Source: JAAOZP01 sp038848185 (GTDB lineage: Archaea; Thermoproteota; EX4484-205; JAAOZP01). Taken from it: a DNA stretch of 64,000 bases. The stretch covers positions 62,001-126,000 of the forward strand of contig JAWCNV010000002.1 of assembly GCA_038848185.1 (NCBI GenBank). Direction: 5' to 3'. The notes below the pieces were generated by a model that was given only the letters and a program-made list of their open reading frames with translations, was not told the origin of the DNA and ran no database searches. Position numbers and translations under genes: made by a program. Positions 41,947 through 49,527 of the stretch are shown piece after piece. The first letter of the stretch is position 1, and every line of letters starts with the position of its first letter.

Positions 41947-42831
41947 CTATCTCCCAGGGCTTTGACTACCTTGAGACTCTACTAGGGCTTTAAACTCTTC
42001 CCAGTCAAGCGTTTCACCGCGTTTAAGCTTTTCCTGAGCATCGAGAGCAAGCTTGCTTTTAACAGTCTCCTCCATTTTTAAACGCTTACTCTGCTCCTCC
42101 TGCATCATCAACACGCGCCTCATCTTAGCAAGGTAGGATTTAGCATCTATCTCAACCATTTTCATGAAAAGTTCGTCCTTCTTTTTCTTAGCCTCCTCTA
42201 TCTCCGCATCCAGCTTAGAAAACTCGTCCCTCTTAATCTTCCTCTTCTCCAAAAGATCCTTAATTCTAGCATGGTAGAGATTCGAAGCTTCGACAAGTTT
42301 AGACTTCTCGTTGTTCTTCTCCAGAATCATGCTCGTTATCTCTCCTATTTTCTTCTCAAAATCACCAAGGTTCTTCTTCATGCCGACAACTGCTTCAACC
42401 TCGCGTAGAATCGCTCTAGCTCTTTCAATCTCCCTGACAAGTTCAGCCTCCTCCTTAGGATCCATGTGTTCTGTTGCAAGCCTCCATTCAAGCCTTGAAA
42501 GCTGTGCCCTAGCCTCCTTTTCGCTTATCCTTATCTTCCTAGAATGGCTTTTTACAACGACCCTCTTACGCTCCATCTCCTCTTTCAATGTTTTCTCCGA
42601 TTCTCTTAGCTTCGTTATCTCCTCCTTAATCTTCCCAATCTGCTCGTTAACCTCATTCCTCTTGGCCATGTTCTCGTCGATCTGCTTGCTTAACTCAGCA
42701 ATCTCGTCCCTAAGCAGTCTTCTACGGTCGACAAGCTCCTTAAGCCGTTCCTTCTGTCTTTTAAGCTCATCTTCAATCTGCTTAACATAGGCCCTAGGTT
42801 CAACGCTCTCAGTCTCTTGGAATGCAGGCAA
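41947..42831 (-). CDS. Archaeal coiled-coil protein (COG1340-like)
   Basis: A 294-aa protein that is nearly all coiled coil from residue 12 to 270, with heptads rich in Lys, Glu, Leu and Arg. A short break around residues 110-150 (SRLEWRLATEHMDPKEEAEL) is the part most conserved in this archaeal family. It has no ATPase head, so it is not an SMC. The role is unknown; homologues are widespread in archaea. Confidence 0.8.
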   Translation of the reverse strand: MPAFQETESVEPRAYVKQIEDELKRQKERLKELVDRRRLLRDEIAELSKQIDENMAKRNEVNEQIGKIKEEITKLRESEKTLKEEMERKRVVVKSHSRKIRISEKEARAQLSRLEWRLATEHMDPKEEAELVREIERARAILREVEAVVGMKKNLGDFEKKIGEITSMILEKNNEKSKLVEASNLYHARIKDLLEKRKIKRDEFSKLDAEIEEAKKKKDELFMKMVEIDAKSYLAKMRRVLMMQEEQSKRLKMEETVKSKLALDAQEKLKRGETLDWEEFKALVESQGSQSPGR

Positions 42832-42919
42832 ATCCTTGAGAAACCTTTAAAGTGGTTTAATAAATTTTTCCCAACGACCATAAAGCCTGCTGAACATTGA
42901 ATTGTGGTATGGAAAGTGG

Positions 42920-43693
42920 CTAAACAGCCTGCTCCTGCGTAAACTCCTCACCTGTACCAAGCATCCTAGTTATCTGCGAGTATACCTCTACGAAGCCCTC
43001 CATGTTGATTGCTGAAACTGGTATAGGCCTGTTTAACCCTCTTATAAGAGACATTGTTCTTGAAAGCTCCTGCCCCAGTTTCAACTTCTCACCCCGGTAG
43101 TGTTTAGTAATAGCTTCATAGAGTGCTGGGGGGGTAGAATACCACTCTTCGATCCTCCTGATAAGACGGGGGTCAGCCAAATCCACCTTGTTGATGACAT
43201 TCAGTTGGGGTATAGCGAGAGAAGCGTAAACAGACATGCTGAGGTAGAGCGATGCTAAGAAGCCCAATGGTTCAAGCATCAGAGCATAGTCAAACAGATA
43301 GATAACCATTCTAGGACCCTCTAGAAAGTTTTCCGAGAAGACTCTTCCAACAGGTCTGAAGGCAAACAGCTCTATCTGGCCAGGAGTATCTACGATAGCA
43401 ATCTCATGACCCATTGCCTCAATTTCCTCGCTTATCTCATGAACCTTGACTGCTATAAGGTCTGAAGCAACAGTTAAAGCACTGTTAGGCCCAAGCCCGA
43501 TATCTCTCATTAGCTTCCCGGTGTCAACAAAGGTTCTTACATCAAAGTCAGCATTGTAGGGCAAGCTTGCTACACCGGGATCAAGGTTTATCCTAGCAAC
43601 ATCAACACCTTTATCCTCAATCCACTGAGAGAAGTTTTTCACGAAAGTAGTCTTACCGCTTCCCGCAGTACCTATTAGGAAGACAGCTTTCAT
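42920..43693 (-). CDS. GPN-loop GTPase (paralogue 2)
   Basis: A 257-aa GTPase. Walker A is GTAGSGKTT (residues 8-16), INLDPGVASLPY follows, the GPN tripeptide is in GLGPNSA, switch II is DTPGQIE, and NKVDLAD is the G4 motif. It is closer in these segments to the standard archaeal GPN protein than paralogue 1. Overlaps hisD by 4 bp and is translated after it. Confidence 0.95.
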   Translation of the reverse strand: MKAVFLIGTAGSGKTTFVKNFSQWIEDKGVDVARINLDPGVASLPYNADFDVRTFVDTGKLMRDIGLGPNSALTVASDLIAVKVHEISEEIEAMGHEIAIVDTPGQIELFAFRPVGRVFSENFLEGPRMVIYLFDYALMLEPLGFLASLYLSMSVYASLAIPQLNVINKVDLADPRLIRRIEEWYSTPPALYEAITKHYRGEKLKLGQELSRTMSLIRGLNRPIPVSAINMEGFVEVYSQITRMLGTGEEFTQEQAV

Positions 43694-44949
43694 ACATCCA
43701 TCTTACCTCTAAGCCTTGCTTCAACGCTAACACCGTGAAGAGGAAGCCCTTCTGCATTACTTAACGCTTTAATGTGTCTGCAGACTGTCCTCAAATATTT
43801 CACAGAGAAGCCTTGATAGGAGACAATCTTAAGGTAGTCTAGCACTGTCAACCCTCCTCTTACCCTAGCGTATCCGCCTGTTGGAAGAATATGGCTGCTT
43901 CCAGAAGCATAGTCCCCCACAGCCGGTGGCGACGATCCTCCGAGGAAGACAGTTCCAGCAGTTGAAAGTTTTCGAATCAGCCTTTTGGGGTTTCTAACGT
44001 GAAGAGAAACATGCTCCGGCGCTAGTGAATTGCATTTTTCAACACCTGCATCTATAGATTCAACTAGACATATATCCGTCTTAATTCTTAAATCGTATTT
44101 ATCTGAAATCCTCTTAATAATTCCACTCACTGATTCTGCTATATGATGCGAATCTGTAACAAGCACTATAAAGGTGTCTGCTGAATGCTCAGCCTGCGCA
44201 GCCAAGTCTAACGCTATTAGACTAGGGTCTGCATTCGAGTCGGCGAGCACAACGAGTTCAGAGGGGCCTGCAGGAATATCCGTCGATACACCATAGCTGC
44301 TTGCAACCATCTTTGCTATTGTCACGAACCTGTTTCCAGGACCGAATATCTTGTCAACTTTTGGAATGGTTTGAGTGCCGAAAGCTAGTGCGCCGACCCC
44401 TGCAACCATGTTGCATCTGTAAACCTTGCTTATGCCAATCAGCTTAGCGGCATAGAGTATAGCCGGATTGACAGATCCGTCTGGCCTAGGGGGCGTTAAA
44501 ACGTGAATCTCCTTGACTCCAACCAAAACAGCAGGATATGCTGCCATAACCAGTGTTGAAGCGTAGGATGCTATTCCACCCGGTACCAGAACGCCAATCC
44601 TCTCAAGAGGGTAAAAACGTAGGCCATACTCTAAACCGTTCTCTCTAAACGAGACAGGTGAAAAAGCCTTCATCTGTATCTTGACTATTCTTCTAATCTT
44701 CTTCATCATGAACATTATTGCTCTTCTAACTTCTGCCGGCAAATTCTCTTCAGACTGCTTAAACTCCTCCTCGCTAACCATAAGCCTGACATTTGAAAGC
44801 TTAACATCGTCGAAAGGCTTAGGGCGGGAAGTATAGTCTAATAGAGCTTCGTCACCTCTATTTCTAACGTCAAGCATTATCTGCTCGACGTAACGCCTAT
44901 CCTCATCACTTAGGCTAGACAGGGTAAAACGGTTAGTAGGCTTAGCCAT
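43690..44949 (-). CDS. hisD: Histidinol dehydrogenase
   Basis: A 419-aa zinc enzyme that oxidises L-histidinol to L-histidine with two NAD+. The signature IPAGPSELVVLAD and the zinc-ligand segment AAQAEHSADT are intact. The catalytic EHVSLH and the C-terminal DYASGSSHILPT are also present. Length is normal. No other his gene is in the window, so histidine genes are dispersed or this is a lone gene. Confidence 0.96.
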   Translation of the reverse strand: MAKPTNRFTLSSLSDEDRRYVEQIMLDVRNRGDEALLDYTSRPKPFDDVKLSNVRLMVSEEEFKQSEENLPAEVRRAIMFMMKKIRRIVKIQMKAFSPVSFRENGLEYGLRFYPLERIGVLVPGGIASYASTLVMAAYPAVLVGVKEIHVLTPPRPDGSVNPAILYAAKLIGISKVYRCNMVAGVGALAFGTQTIPKVDKIFGPGNRFVTIAKMVASSYGVSTDIPAGPSELVVLADSNADPSLIALDLAAQAEHSADTFIVLVTDSHHIAESVSGIIKRISDKYDLRIKTDICLVESIDAGVEKCNSLAPEHVSLHVRNPKRLIRKLSTAGTVFLGGSSPPAVGDYASGSSHILPTGGYARVRGGLTVLDYLKIVSYQGFSVKYLRTVCRHIKALSNAEGLPLHGVSVEARLRGKMDV

Positions 44950-45009
44950 GTTTTGCTTAAGCTTAAAAACATAAGGTTTTTTAAAGATTACTATAAACCC
45001 TTGATTAAT

Positions 45010-45291
45010 CTACTCTTCCTCAGCCTTCTTCCCCAACCACCATTTAACTACTTCCTTCCTCCGCTTCCTCTTCTTCTCTTCATCGCTCTCCATAACAGAT
45101 TTTAAGAACCTCTCCCTAGTGGTCTTAAGCTCCTCAAACTCGTAGACTCTTCCACATGCCTTACAAATATAGAGCTTTGTAGCCAGCTCATACCTCAGTT
45201 CGCCTCCACAGTCCGGACAGTAGTAATCAGGCAACCCTTTATGGTGAGCGAAACCTATCTGTATAAACTTTTCGCGTATAATCAGCAACAT
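45010..45291 (-). CDS. Small zinc-ribbon protein
   Basis: A 93-aa protein. The first half carries a four-Cys zinc ribbon (CPDCGGELRYELATKLYICK with CGR following). The second half is a highly basic and acidic helix (KKRKRRKEVVKWWLGKK). Such ribbon proteins in archaea are often nucleic-acid binding. The frame could start at a later Met. Function is unknown. Confidence 0.75.
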   Translation of the reverse strand: MLLIIREKFIQIGFAHHKGLPDYYCPDCGGELRYELATKLYICKACGRVYEFEELKTTRERFLKSVMESDEEKKRKRRKEVVKWWLGKKAEEE

Positions 45292-45392
45292 GATGTTTTT
45301 AAGAGGGTTACCGTATTACGCATATGGTTAAGAGTTATTCTAATTAAGAAGAATGGGGTCGACGGGATTTGAACCCGTGATCGCCAGCGCCC

Positions 45393-45409
45393 TTAGCCAG
45401 TTTCCGCTT
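45393..45409 (-). other. tRNA-Pro anticodon-loop intron (17 nt)
   Basis: A bulge-helix-bulge can be drawn: central helix AGCC/GGCU of four base pairs, three-nt bulges UGA and AAG, and an inner AG/CU hairpin. Cutting between the second and third bulge bases leaves G34 joined to G35, giving anticodon GGG. The site is 34/35, not the common 37/38. Confidence 0.65.
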
Positions 45410-45424
45410 CAGGCTGGTATCCTA

Positions 45425-45442
45425 AACCAAGTTGCCCGGTTT
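45425..45442 (-). other. tRNA-Pro D-loop intron (18 nt)
   Basis: Without this stretch the D arm matches a standard archaeal tRNA-Pro form. The exact cut is ambiguous over four nucleotides because GGUU occurs at both borders. The intron can pair internally as AAACC/GGUUU. A strict bulge-helix-bulge is not obvious, so it may be a relaxed motif. Confidence 0.55.
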
Positions 45443-45485
45443 AACCTCTAGACGACGACCCCTTATTTTTAGGCAAGTTTTAACA

Positions 45486-45498
45486 GGTTTAAAAACTT
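45486..45498 (-). promoter_or_regulatory. TATA-like box of the tRNA-Pro gene
   Basis: The minus strand reads aagtttttaaacc, centred about 30 bp before the 5' end of the tRNA at 45462. Confidence 0.5.
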
Positions 45499-45540
45499 TG
45501 TTTGGCCATTGGAACTAGCTCATTATTTGTTAAGTTAAAC

Positions 45541-45562
45541 ACGTAGACCATTACGTCTACGT
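45541..45562. repeat. Perfect 8-bp inverted repeat with 6-nt spacer
   Basis: acgtagac, spacer cattac, then gtctacgt. It may be the 3' hairpin of the candidate ncRNA (minus strand) or a protein-binding palindrome. It lies 79 bp from the tRNA-Pro 5' end. Confidence 0.7.
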
Positions 45563-45707
45563 CTCAGGCTTCATCCATCAAACATGATTCTTAACCTCTT
45601 AATCAGAATATTTCAGGACTAGGCTTTAGACGGGAAACGACGAGGGTGGGGGGATGCCCTCAGAGATCAGAATCAAGATCAGGTAGAGGGCGGCCCTCGC
45701 CGTCTCC
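45541..45707 (-). ncRNA. Candidate structured non-coding RNA
   Basis: A strong TATA box (45728-45739) predicts a start near 45707. From that base the minus strand reads GGAGACGGCGAGGG, which pairs over 14 bp (with G-U pairs) to CCCUCGUCGUUUCC at 45633-45646. Inside is a second stem GCCCUC/GAGGGC capped by a loop containing CCUGAUC and CUGAUC, reminiscent of a K-turn or K-loop. The unit may end at the hairpin 45541-45562. The region is GC-richer than its surroundings and has no long ORF. I cannot assign it: it lacks RNase P and SRP RNA signatures, and no clear ACA or box C is placed. The 3' end is uncertain. Confidence 0.55.
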
Positions 45708-45727
45708 TTCAAAATCACCAATAGGGT

Positions 45728-45739
45728 CTTTTATATAAG
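45728..45739 (-). promoter_or_regulatory. Strong TATA box of the candidate ncRNA
   Basis: The minus strand reads cttatataaaag, a near-ideal archaeal TATA box. It lies just after the rpo12 stop codon (45742) and its centre is 27 bp from 45707, where the long stem begins. Confidence 0.65.
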
Positions 45740-45741
45740 TT

Positions 45742-45894
45742 TTACTCTGAAAAAACTTGTTTAGCAGTCTTTTTCGAACGGTTTTTCTTTAAAACCCTAA
45801 AGCCGCAGTAGGGGCATCTGACATCTCCCCTGAACTCAGCCATCTCCTCCTCGCTCAGGATCCTGTTGCAGGCCAAGCATTGAAGCTCTGGCAT
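45742..45894 (-). CDS. rpo12: DNA-directed RNA polymerase subunit Rpo12 (RpoP)
   Basis: A 50-aa protein from ATG 45894 to TAA 45742-45744. Cys positions are CLAC near the start and CPYC in the middle (residues 6, 9, 27, 30), a zinc ribbon. The pattern CLACNRILSEEE then RCPYCGFRVL matches archaeal Rpo12/RPB12, the small subunit that contacts Rpo3 and Rpo10 at the base of the polymerase. A TATA-like ggtttttaaagg at 45917-45929 lies 27 bp upstream, so the mRNA is leaderless. Confidence 0.93.
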   Translation of the reverse strand: MPELQCLACNRILSEEEMAEFRGDVRCPYCGFRVLKKNRSKKTAKQVFSE

Positions 45895-46003
45895 TACAAT
45901 ACCCAGTTTACTCGCCCCTTTAAAAACCTTACTTATTCACCTAACCCTCTCCCCCACGGATTTACGACCAGAATTAAAATAAGCATCATCCTGCTTCTGA
46001 GCT

Positions 46004-47017
46004 ATGCTAATGTTGAAAAATGTCTTAGACCAGGAGCCGGTTTGGCTTAGGGGTGAGGAATACGACCGAATATGGATGCTTCTTGAAATGTTCATGGAGA
46101 GCAGCCTCCCCTTATCCTTCTCGGTTGTCGCATGGGGAGGACCTGGAACCGGTAAGACAAGCGTTGCAAAAAGCATTATGGCAAACGCTAAGTCTATGTG
46201 GAATAATCTTAAAACGGTTTACTTGAATTCGATGTCTGAAAAAGGCTTCGGGTTGTTTAAAGCACTACAGCAAATTCAAGATTTAAGAGGATATTCTGCT
46301 GTAGAGCTTCTTGAGAATCTGGAGAGAAGTAGGGCTAAGCTTTTCATAGTAATAGATAATGCTGAGGTTTTAAGGGAAGAAAGGCTTATCCAAGCCATTT
46401 TAAGGATTGGCGAAGCCTTCCCTCAAGGAGGCTTCTTCATACTGATGCTTTTCAAGTCCATAAACACGCCTGTGAATGTTTTAAGTGTCACACCGCCCAT
46501 TTACCTTATATACTTTCGGCCTTACAATTTTGACGAGATTCGTAGAATACTTGATAATTTTGTAAGGAATTGTAACCACTGTTTCTTCAGTGAGAAAGCT
46601 TTAGATAATATAAGTAAGGCGGCTGGCGGCGATGCTGAGCTTGCTCTAATGATTTTGAAAGCATCTTTAAACATTGCTGGTGGAAACCATGTTGATGAAA
46701 CCCATGTTTCAAAAGTTTTGGAAAGATTATCGGAAAATCCTTTCGGGTATATATCTGGTAGGCTTGATCTACATGCCAAGATGATTCTCAGAATTCTCTC
46801 AGAGCATCCTCAAGGTATAAGTCTGAGAAAACTTTTCGAAGAGTATATTCGACTAACAGAGATGAACGGGGTGAAACCGCTAGGATACACACAGCTTTGG
46901 AAGAGAATCAGAATAATGGAGAGGAGAATGCTCTTGAATTTTGAAGTTGTTAATCTTAAAGGTGGTAGAACAGGCGTAGTGAGAATGAAGTGTATGAGTC
47001 AAACGATGAACTTATAG
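46004..47017 (+). CDS. Orc1/Cdc6-type AAA+ replication initiator paralogue
   Basis: A 337-aa AAA+ protein with a C-terminal winged helix. Walker A is GGPGTGKTS (residues about 45-53). The Walker B position reads LFIVIDNAEVL with Asp-Asn where Orc1/Cdc6 usually has Asp-Glu. The sensor-2/lid helices follow and the C-terminal 90 residues are a winged helix (HPQGISLRKLFEEYI). It is shorter than typical Orc1 (about 400 aa), so it is a divergent paralogue whose ATP hydrolysis may be weak. The next genes are replisome factors. TATA-like element at 45971-45984. Confidence 0.75.
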   Translation: MLMLKNVLDQEPVWLRGEEYDRIWMLLEMFMESSLPLSFSVVAWGGPGTGKTSVAKSIMANAKSMWNNLKTVYLNSMSEKGFGLFKALQQIQDLRGYSAVELLENLERSRAKLFIVIDNAEVLREERLIQAILRIGEAFPQGGFFILMLFKSINTPVNVLSVTPPIYLIYFRPYNFDEIRRILDNFVRNCNHCFFSEKALDNISKAAGGDAELALMILKASLNIAGGNHVDETHVSKVLERLSENPFGYISGRLDLHAKMILRILSEHPQGISLRKLFEEYIRLTEMNGVKPLGYTQLWKRIRIMERRMLLNFEVVNLKGGRTGVVRMKCMSQTMNL

Positions 47018-47295
47018 GTTTAATCGAAGAAATATCAAGCTCCGTAAGCGGGTCACGGATATTCTGGAAACTATTTAAAAATGGAGAGATGAGTCTTTCA
47101 GAAATAATCAGGCAGACTAATTTAAACCATAAGATAGTTAGGAGAAACATTAAAATAATGATTGAAAAAGGATTGATCAGGGAGAAGGTTTTTGGAAGAC
47201 TGAAAATATATGTTTTAAACCAAGATAACCCACGTTTACGAATGCTCCTGAATCTGATTAAGCAGGCCTCCTACGAGGCTCCTCCCCGAGGATAA
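46990..47295 (+). CDS. Small winged-helix protein
   Basis: A 101-aa ArsR/MarR-type winged helix. Helix-turn-helix in LSEIIRQTNLNHKIVRRNIK, then KGLIREKVFGRLKIYVL as the wing. GTG start overlapping the Orc1-like gene by 28 bp, and convergent with rfcL (38-bp overlap). Probably co-transcribed with the initiator gene; it may be its regulator or DNA-binding partner. Confidence 0.7.
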   Translation: MYESNDELIGLIEEISSSVSGSRIFWKLFKNGEMSLSEIIRQTNLNHKIVRRNIKIMIEKGLIREKVFGRLKIYVLNQDNPRLRMLLNLIKQASYEAPPRG

Positions 47296-48493
47296 TAGAG
47301 CTGTAAAGCTCTTTTAGACGATGATCGTTAAGCCTAGCTAATAGGCTTGTTCTAAAATCATTCTCCTTTGAAAGAAGCCGGAGTACAGGGATGACATCTC
47401 TTCTAAAGGCAGCCCTATCTACATGGAGCTCCTTCATGAAAAATGACTCGAGCTCCCTAATGTTTCTTTCGCGTTGAATCCTCTTAAACCTCTCCCTAAT
47501 CCTATTTGGGAAAGCAAAATTCACTCTACCTTTCTGAGGTATCGTGAGAAAAGCACTGGACAACCTATTATAGAAACTCGGCAGGAGCCTCCAAATAGAA
47601 TTTTTTGATATTTGTCTAAAAAGCATATCAGCCTCAGCAACATGCCTTAATGCTTGGAAAAGTCCCTGTTTAGAGGATATTTGAGGAATGTTTTCAAAAA
47701 CCCATTCGAGCAGGTTTTCAGGCTTCTCCTCTGAAGAAGAAAGAGCAAGAGAAGCCTTCTCCAAGGTTGTGGCATAAGCCACCATTCCCAGTGTTTCAAA
47801 AATATTTTTCTCAACATTTCTGTAGGAAAGCAGTTTCTCCGCATCCTCAACCTTGACATCTTCGTGTGAGGAATAAAGAAGTTCCAAGTCCTCTATTGCA
47901 GCTCTCATATCCCCTTCGGAACGCTCCGCAATTAGTGCTAGAACCTCCTGTCTGCATCTAACGTTTTCAGCCCTACAGATATCTCGAAGCCTTTTAATTA
48001 TGCTCGGCAACCTTATACGGTGCATCGGAATCTTGTAGACCTTATCCCTGATTTTATATAACTGGGGTGACCAAGGATCGTTTGCAGCCATCACGATAGG
48101 CACTCTTGAAGACCCTATCAGCTCAAGCAGAAAATTCATAGTTCCAGATTCATCCCCAGAAATACCGTCAACCTCATCAAAGAATATCATCATTCTACTA
48201 CTGAACAAGCTCCTATTGAAGGCAGCAGGCTTAATAATGTTCTCCAGATATTCAGCCTTCCTAGTTTCACTAGCATTAGTTTCTATAAGCCTGAAGCCAA
48301 GAGTGGATGCTGCGACCTCAACCAGAATAGTTTTTCCAACACCCGGAGGTCCGTGAAGCATAGCAGCCTTACCTCTTTCATCCCATTTTTGAAGCCAGTC
48401 TATGAAGTCTTTTTTAGCAGCATCATTCCCAACTATTTCATCAAGCGTAGTGGGCTTATGCTTCTCCACCCAACTTAGCTTTGAGCTGCTCAT
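47258..48493 (-). CDS. rfcL: Replication factor C large subunit
   Basis: A 411-aa clamp-loader subunit that loads PCNA. It begins SKLSWVEKHKPTTLDEIVG. Walker A is GPPGVGKT (about residues 45-52), Walker B FFDEVDGI (about 108). The sensor and RFC boxes are followed by a C-terminal collar domain. There is no evident PIP box of the QxxLxxFF type at the end, which here is EEPRRRPA. Its ATG overlaps the rfcS stop by 4 bp. Confidence 0.95.
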   Translation of the reverse strand: MSSSKLSWVEKHKPTTLDEIVGNDAAKKDFIDWLQKWDERGKAAMLHGPPGVGKTILVEVAASTLGFRLIETNASETRKAEYLENIIKPAAFNRSLFSSRMMIFFDEVDGISGDESGTMNFLLELIGSSRVPIVMAANDPWSPQLYKIRDKVYKIPMHRIRLPSIIKRLRDICRAENVRCRQEVLALIAERSEGDMRAAIEDLELLYSSHEDVKVEDAEKLLSYRNVEKNIFETLGMVAYATTLEKASLALSSSEEKPENLLEWVFENIPQISSKQGLFQALRHVAEADMLFRQISKNSIWRLLPSFYNRLSSAFLTIPQKGRVNFAFPNRIRERFKRIQRERNIRELESFFMKELHVDRAAFRRDVIPVLRLLSKENDFRTSLLARLNDHRLKELYSSIILGEEPRRRPA

Positions 48494-49452
48494 TTCTGAG
48501 AATCCGTGGCTAACGCTGCGAGAACAGTGCTTATCTGTATTTCAGCGTCAGCACCCATTGATACTCTGAAGTTAGCTTCTCCAAGAGCATTAACAACTTG
48601 GAGCCTTTTCTTTTCATCCATTTCAGCAGACATCAGTTCAGTATTCATCTCTCTCAAAACATCATTCGCCGACAAGCCATCATCATAGAGAAGTTTAGAC
48701 AGCCTTTTTTTCGCAAGAATGAAATCTCCTTTTAACGCTTCGTTTATCATCTCTCTTATTTCCTTAGGATGCAGAATCCCAACGACCTGCAGAATGCTTT
48801 CCAGAGTAACCTTCTTTGAACCACCTGCTGCTGATTGCGCTATATTAATGGCTTTCCTCATGTCACCCCTTGCAGCCTTAACTATCTCGTCCACAGCATC
48901 CTCCGTCCATTTAACTCCCTCTTTCTCAAGAACCCTTATCAATCCCTCTCTTATATGTGTCGGGCTTAAAGGCGGGAACCTGAATACGGCACACCTAGAT
49001 TGGATTGGTTCAATTATACCCCATTGATAGTTTGCGAGAAGAATGAACCTTGTTACGGAAGCATATCTCTCCATTATTCTTCTGAGTGCCTGCTGAGCAT
49101 CCTGAGTCATGTTATCGCTTTCGTCAAGTATCAGTATTTTGAAAGGCACGCCTGTTGAAGGCCTGCTTCTTGCAAAGTCTTTAACAACCTCCCTTATGGT
49201 GTTTATACCCCTTTCGTCTGAAGCGTTAAGCTCTAAGAATCTTCCTCCAGTAGAATCCTGGTAAAGATCGTTTACAAGAGCTAGTGCAGCAGTAGTTTTC
49301 CCAGTTCCTGGAGGACCTACAAAGAGCATATTAGGCACATTCCCCATCTTAACGAATGCTTTAAGACGGCTTACAACCTCCTCCCTGTCAATTACCTCGT
49401 CCAACGTCTTAGGCCTATACTTCTCAACCCATAGAAGGTCAGCCACGCTCAT
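48490..49452 (-). CDS. rfcS: Replication factor C small subunit
   Basis: About 320 aa from the ATG at 49452; the frame opens at 49467. It begins WVEKYRPKTLDEVID. Walker A is GPPGTGKTT, Walker B LDESDNMT, the SRC motif QSRCAVFRF carries the arginine finger, and the C-terminal collar helices follow. RfcS forms the RfcS4-RfcL pentamer. Two-gene operon with rfcL, divergent from the GINS-mcm unit. Confidence 0.96.
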   Translation of the reverse strand: MSVADLLWVEKYRPKTLDEVIDREEVVSRLKAFVKMGNVPNMLFVGPPGTGKTTAALALVNDLYQDSTGGRFLELNASDERGINTIREVVKDFARSRPSTGVPFKILILDESDNMTQDAQQALRRIMERYASVTRFILLANYQWGIIEPIQSRCAVFRFPPLSPTHIREGLIRVLEKEGVKWTEDAVDEIVKAARGDMRKAINIAQSAAGGSKKVTLESILQVVGILHPKEIREMINEALKGDFILAKKRLSKLLYDDGLSANDVLREMNTELMSAEMDEKKRLQVVNALGEANFRVSMGADAEIQISTVLAALATDSQK

Positions 49453-49527
49453 CGCTACCGGAAACAAGGGTTGTTTAAAGTTAAATGTTTCGCTCAGCGG
49501 GATTAAGAAGGGTTGACCAGCACAAGC

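Larger units (their letters stand above)
45355..45462 (-). tRNA. tRNA-Pro(GGG) with two introns
   Basis: The unspliced gene is 108 nt. Acceptor stem GGGGUCG pairs with CGACCCC. The T arm is ACGGG-UUCAAAU-CCCGU. The anticodon stem is CCAGC/GCUGG. As transcribed it cannot fold as a tRNA: the D arm is too long and the anticodon loop holds 24 nt. Removing 18 nt (45425-45442) gives a D arm GUCU-AGAGGUUUA-GGAU. Removing 17 nt (45393-45409) leaves a 7-nt loop CUGGGGC with anticodon GGG. The mature length is 73 nt plus an encoded A73. CCA is not encoded. A TATA-like element lies at 45486-45498. Confidence 0.85.

Noticed and set aside
41947..42831. SMC fragment
   Set aside because: Coiled coil from end to end, but no Walker A, signature or Walker B; it fits a known archaeal coiled-coil family.
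45360..45460. Reading the tRNA as tRNA-Phe (GAA) with one 37/38 intron
   Set aside because: The loop CUGAAGC is possible, but a bulge-helix-bulge cannot be drawn at those sites. The acceptor stem GGGG and the body also fit proline, and the AGCC/GGCU bulge-helix-bulge gives GGG.
45541..45707. Short minus-strand frame ending in the motif DLDSDL as a small protein
   Set aside because: It has no start codon at the promoter distance, and the long RNA stem at the predicted start is a better explanation.
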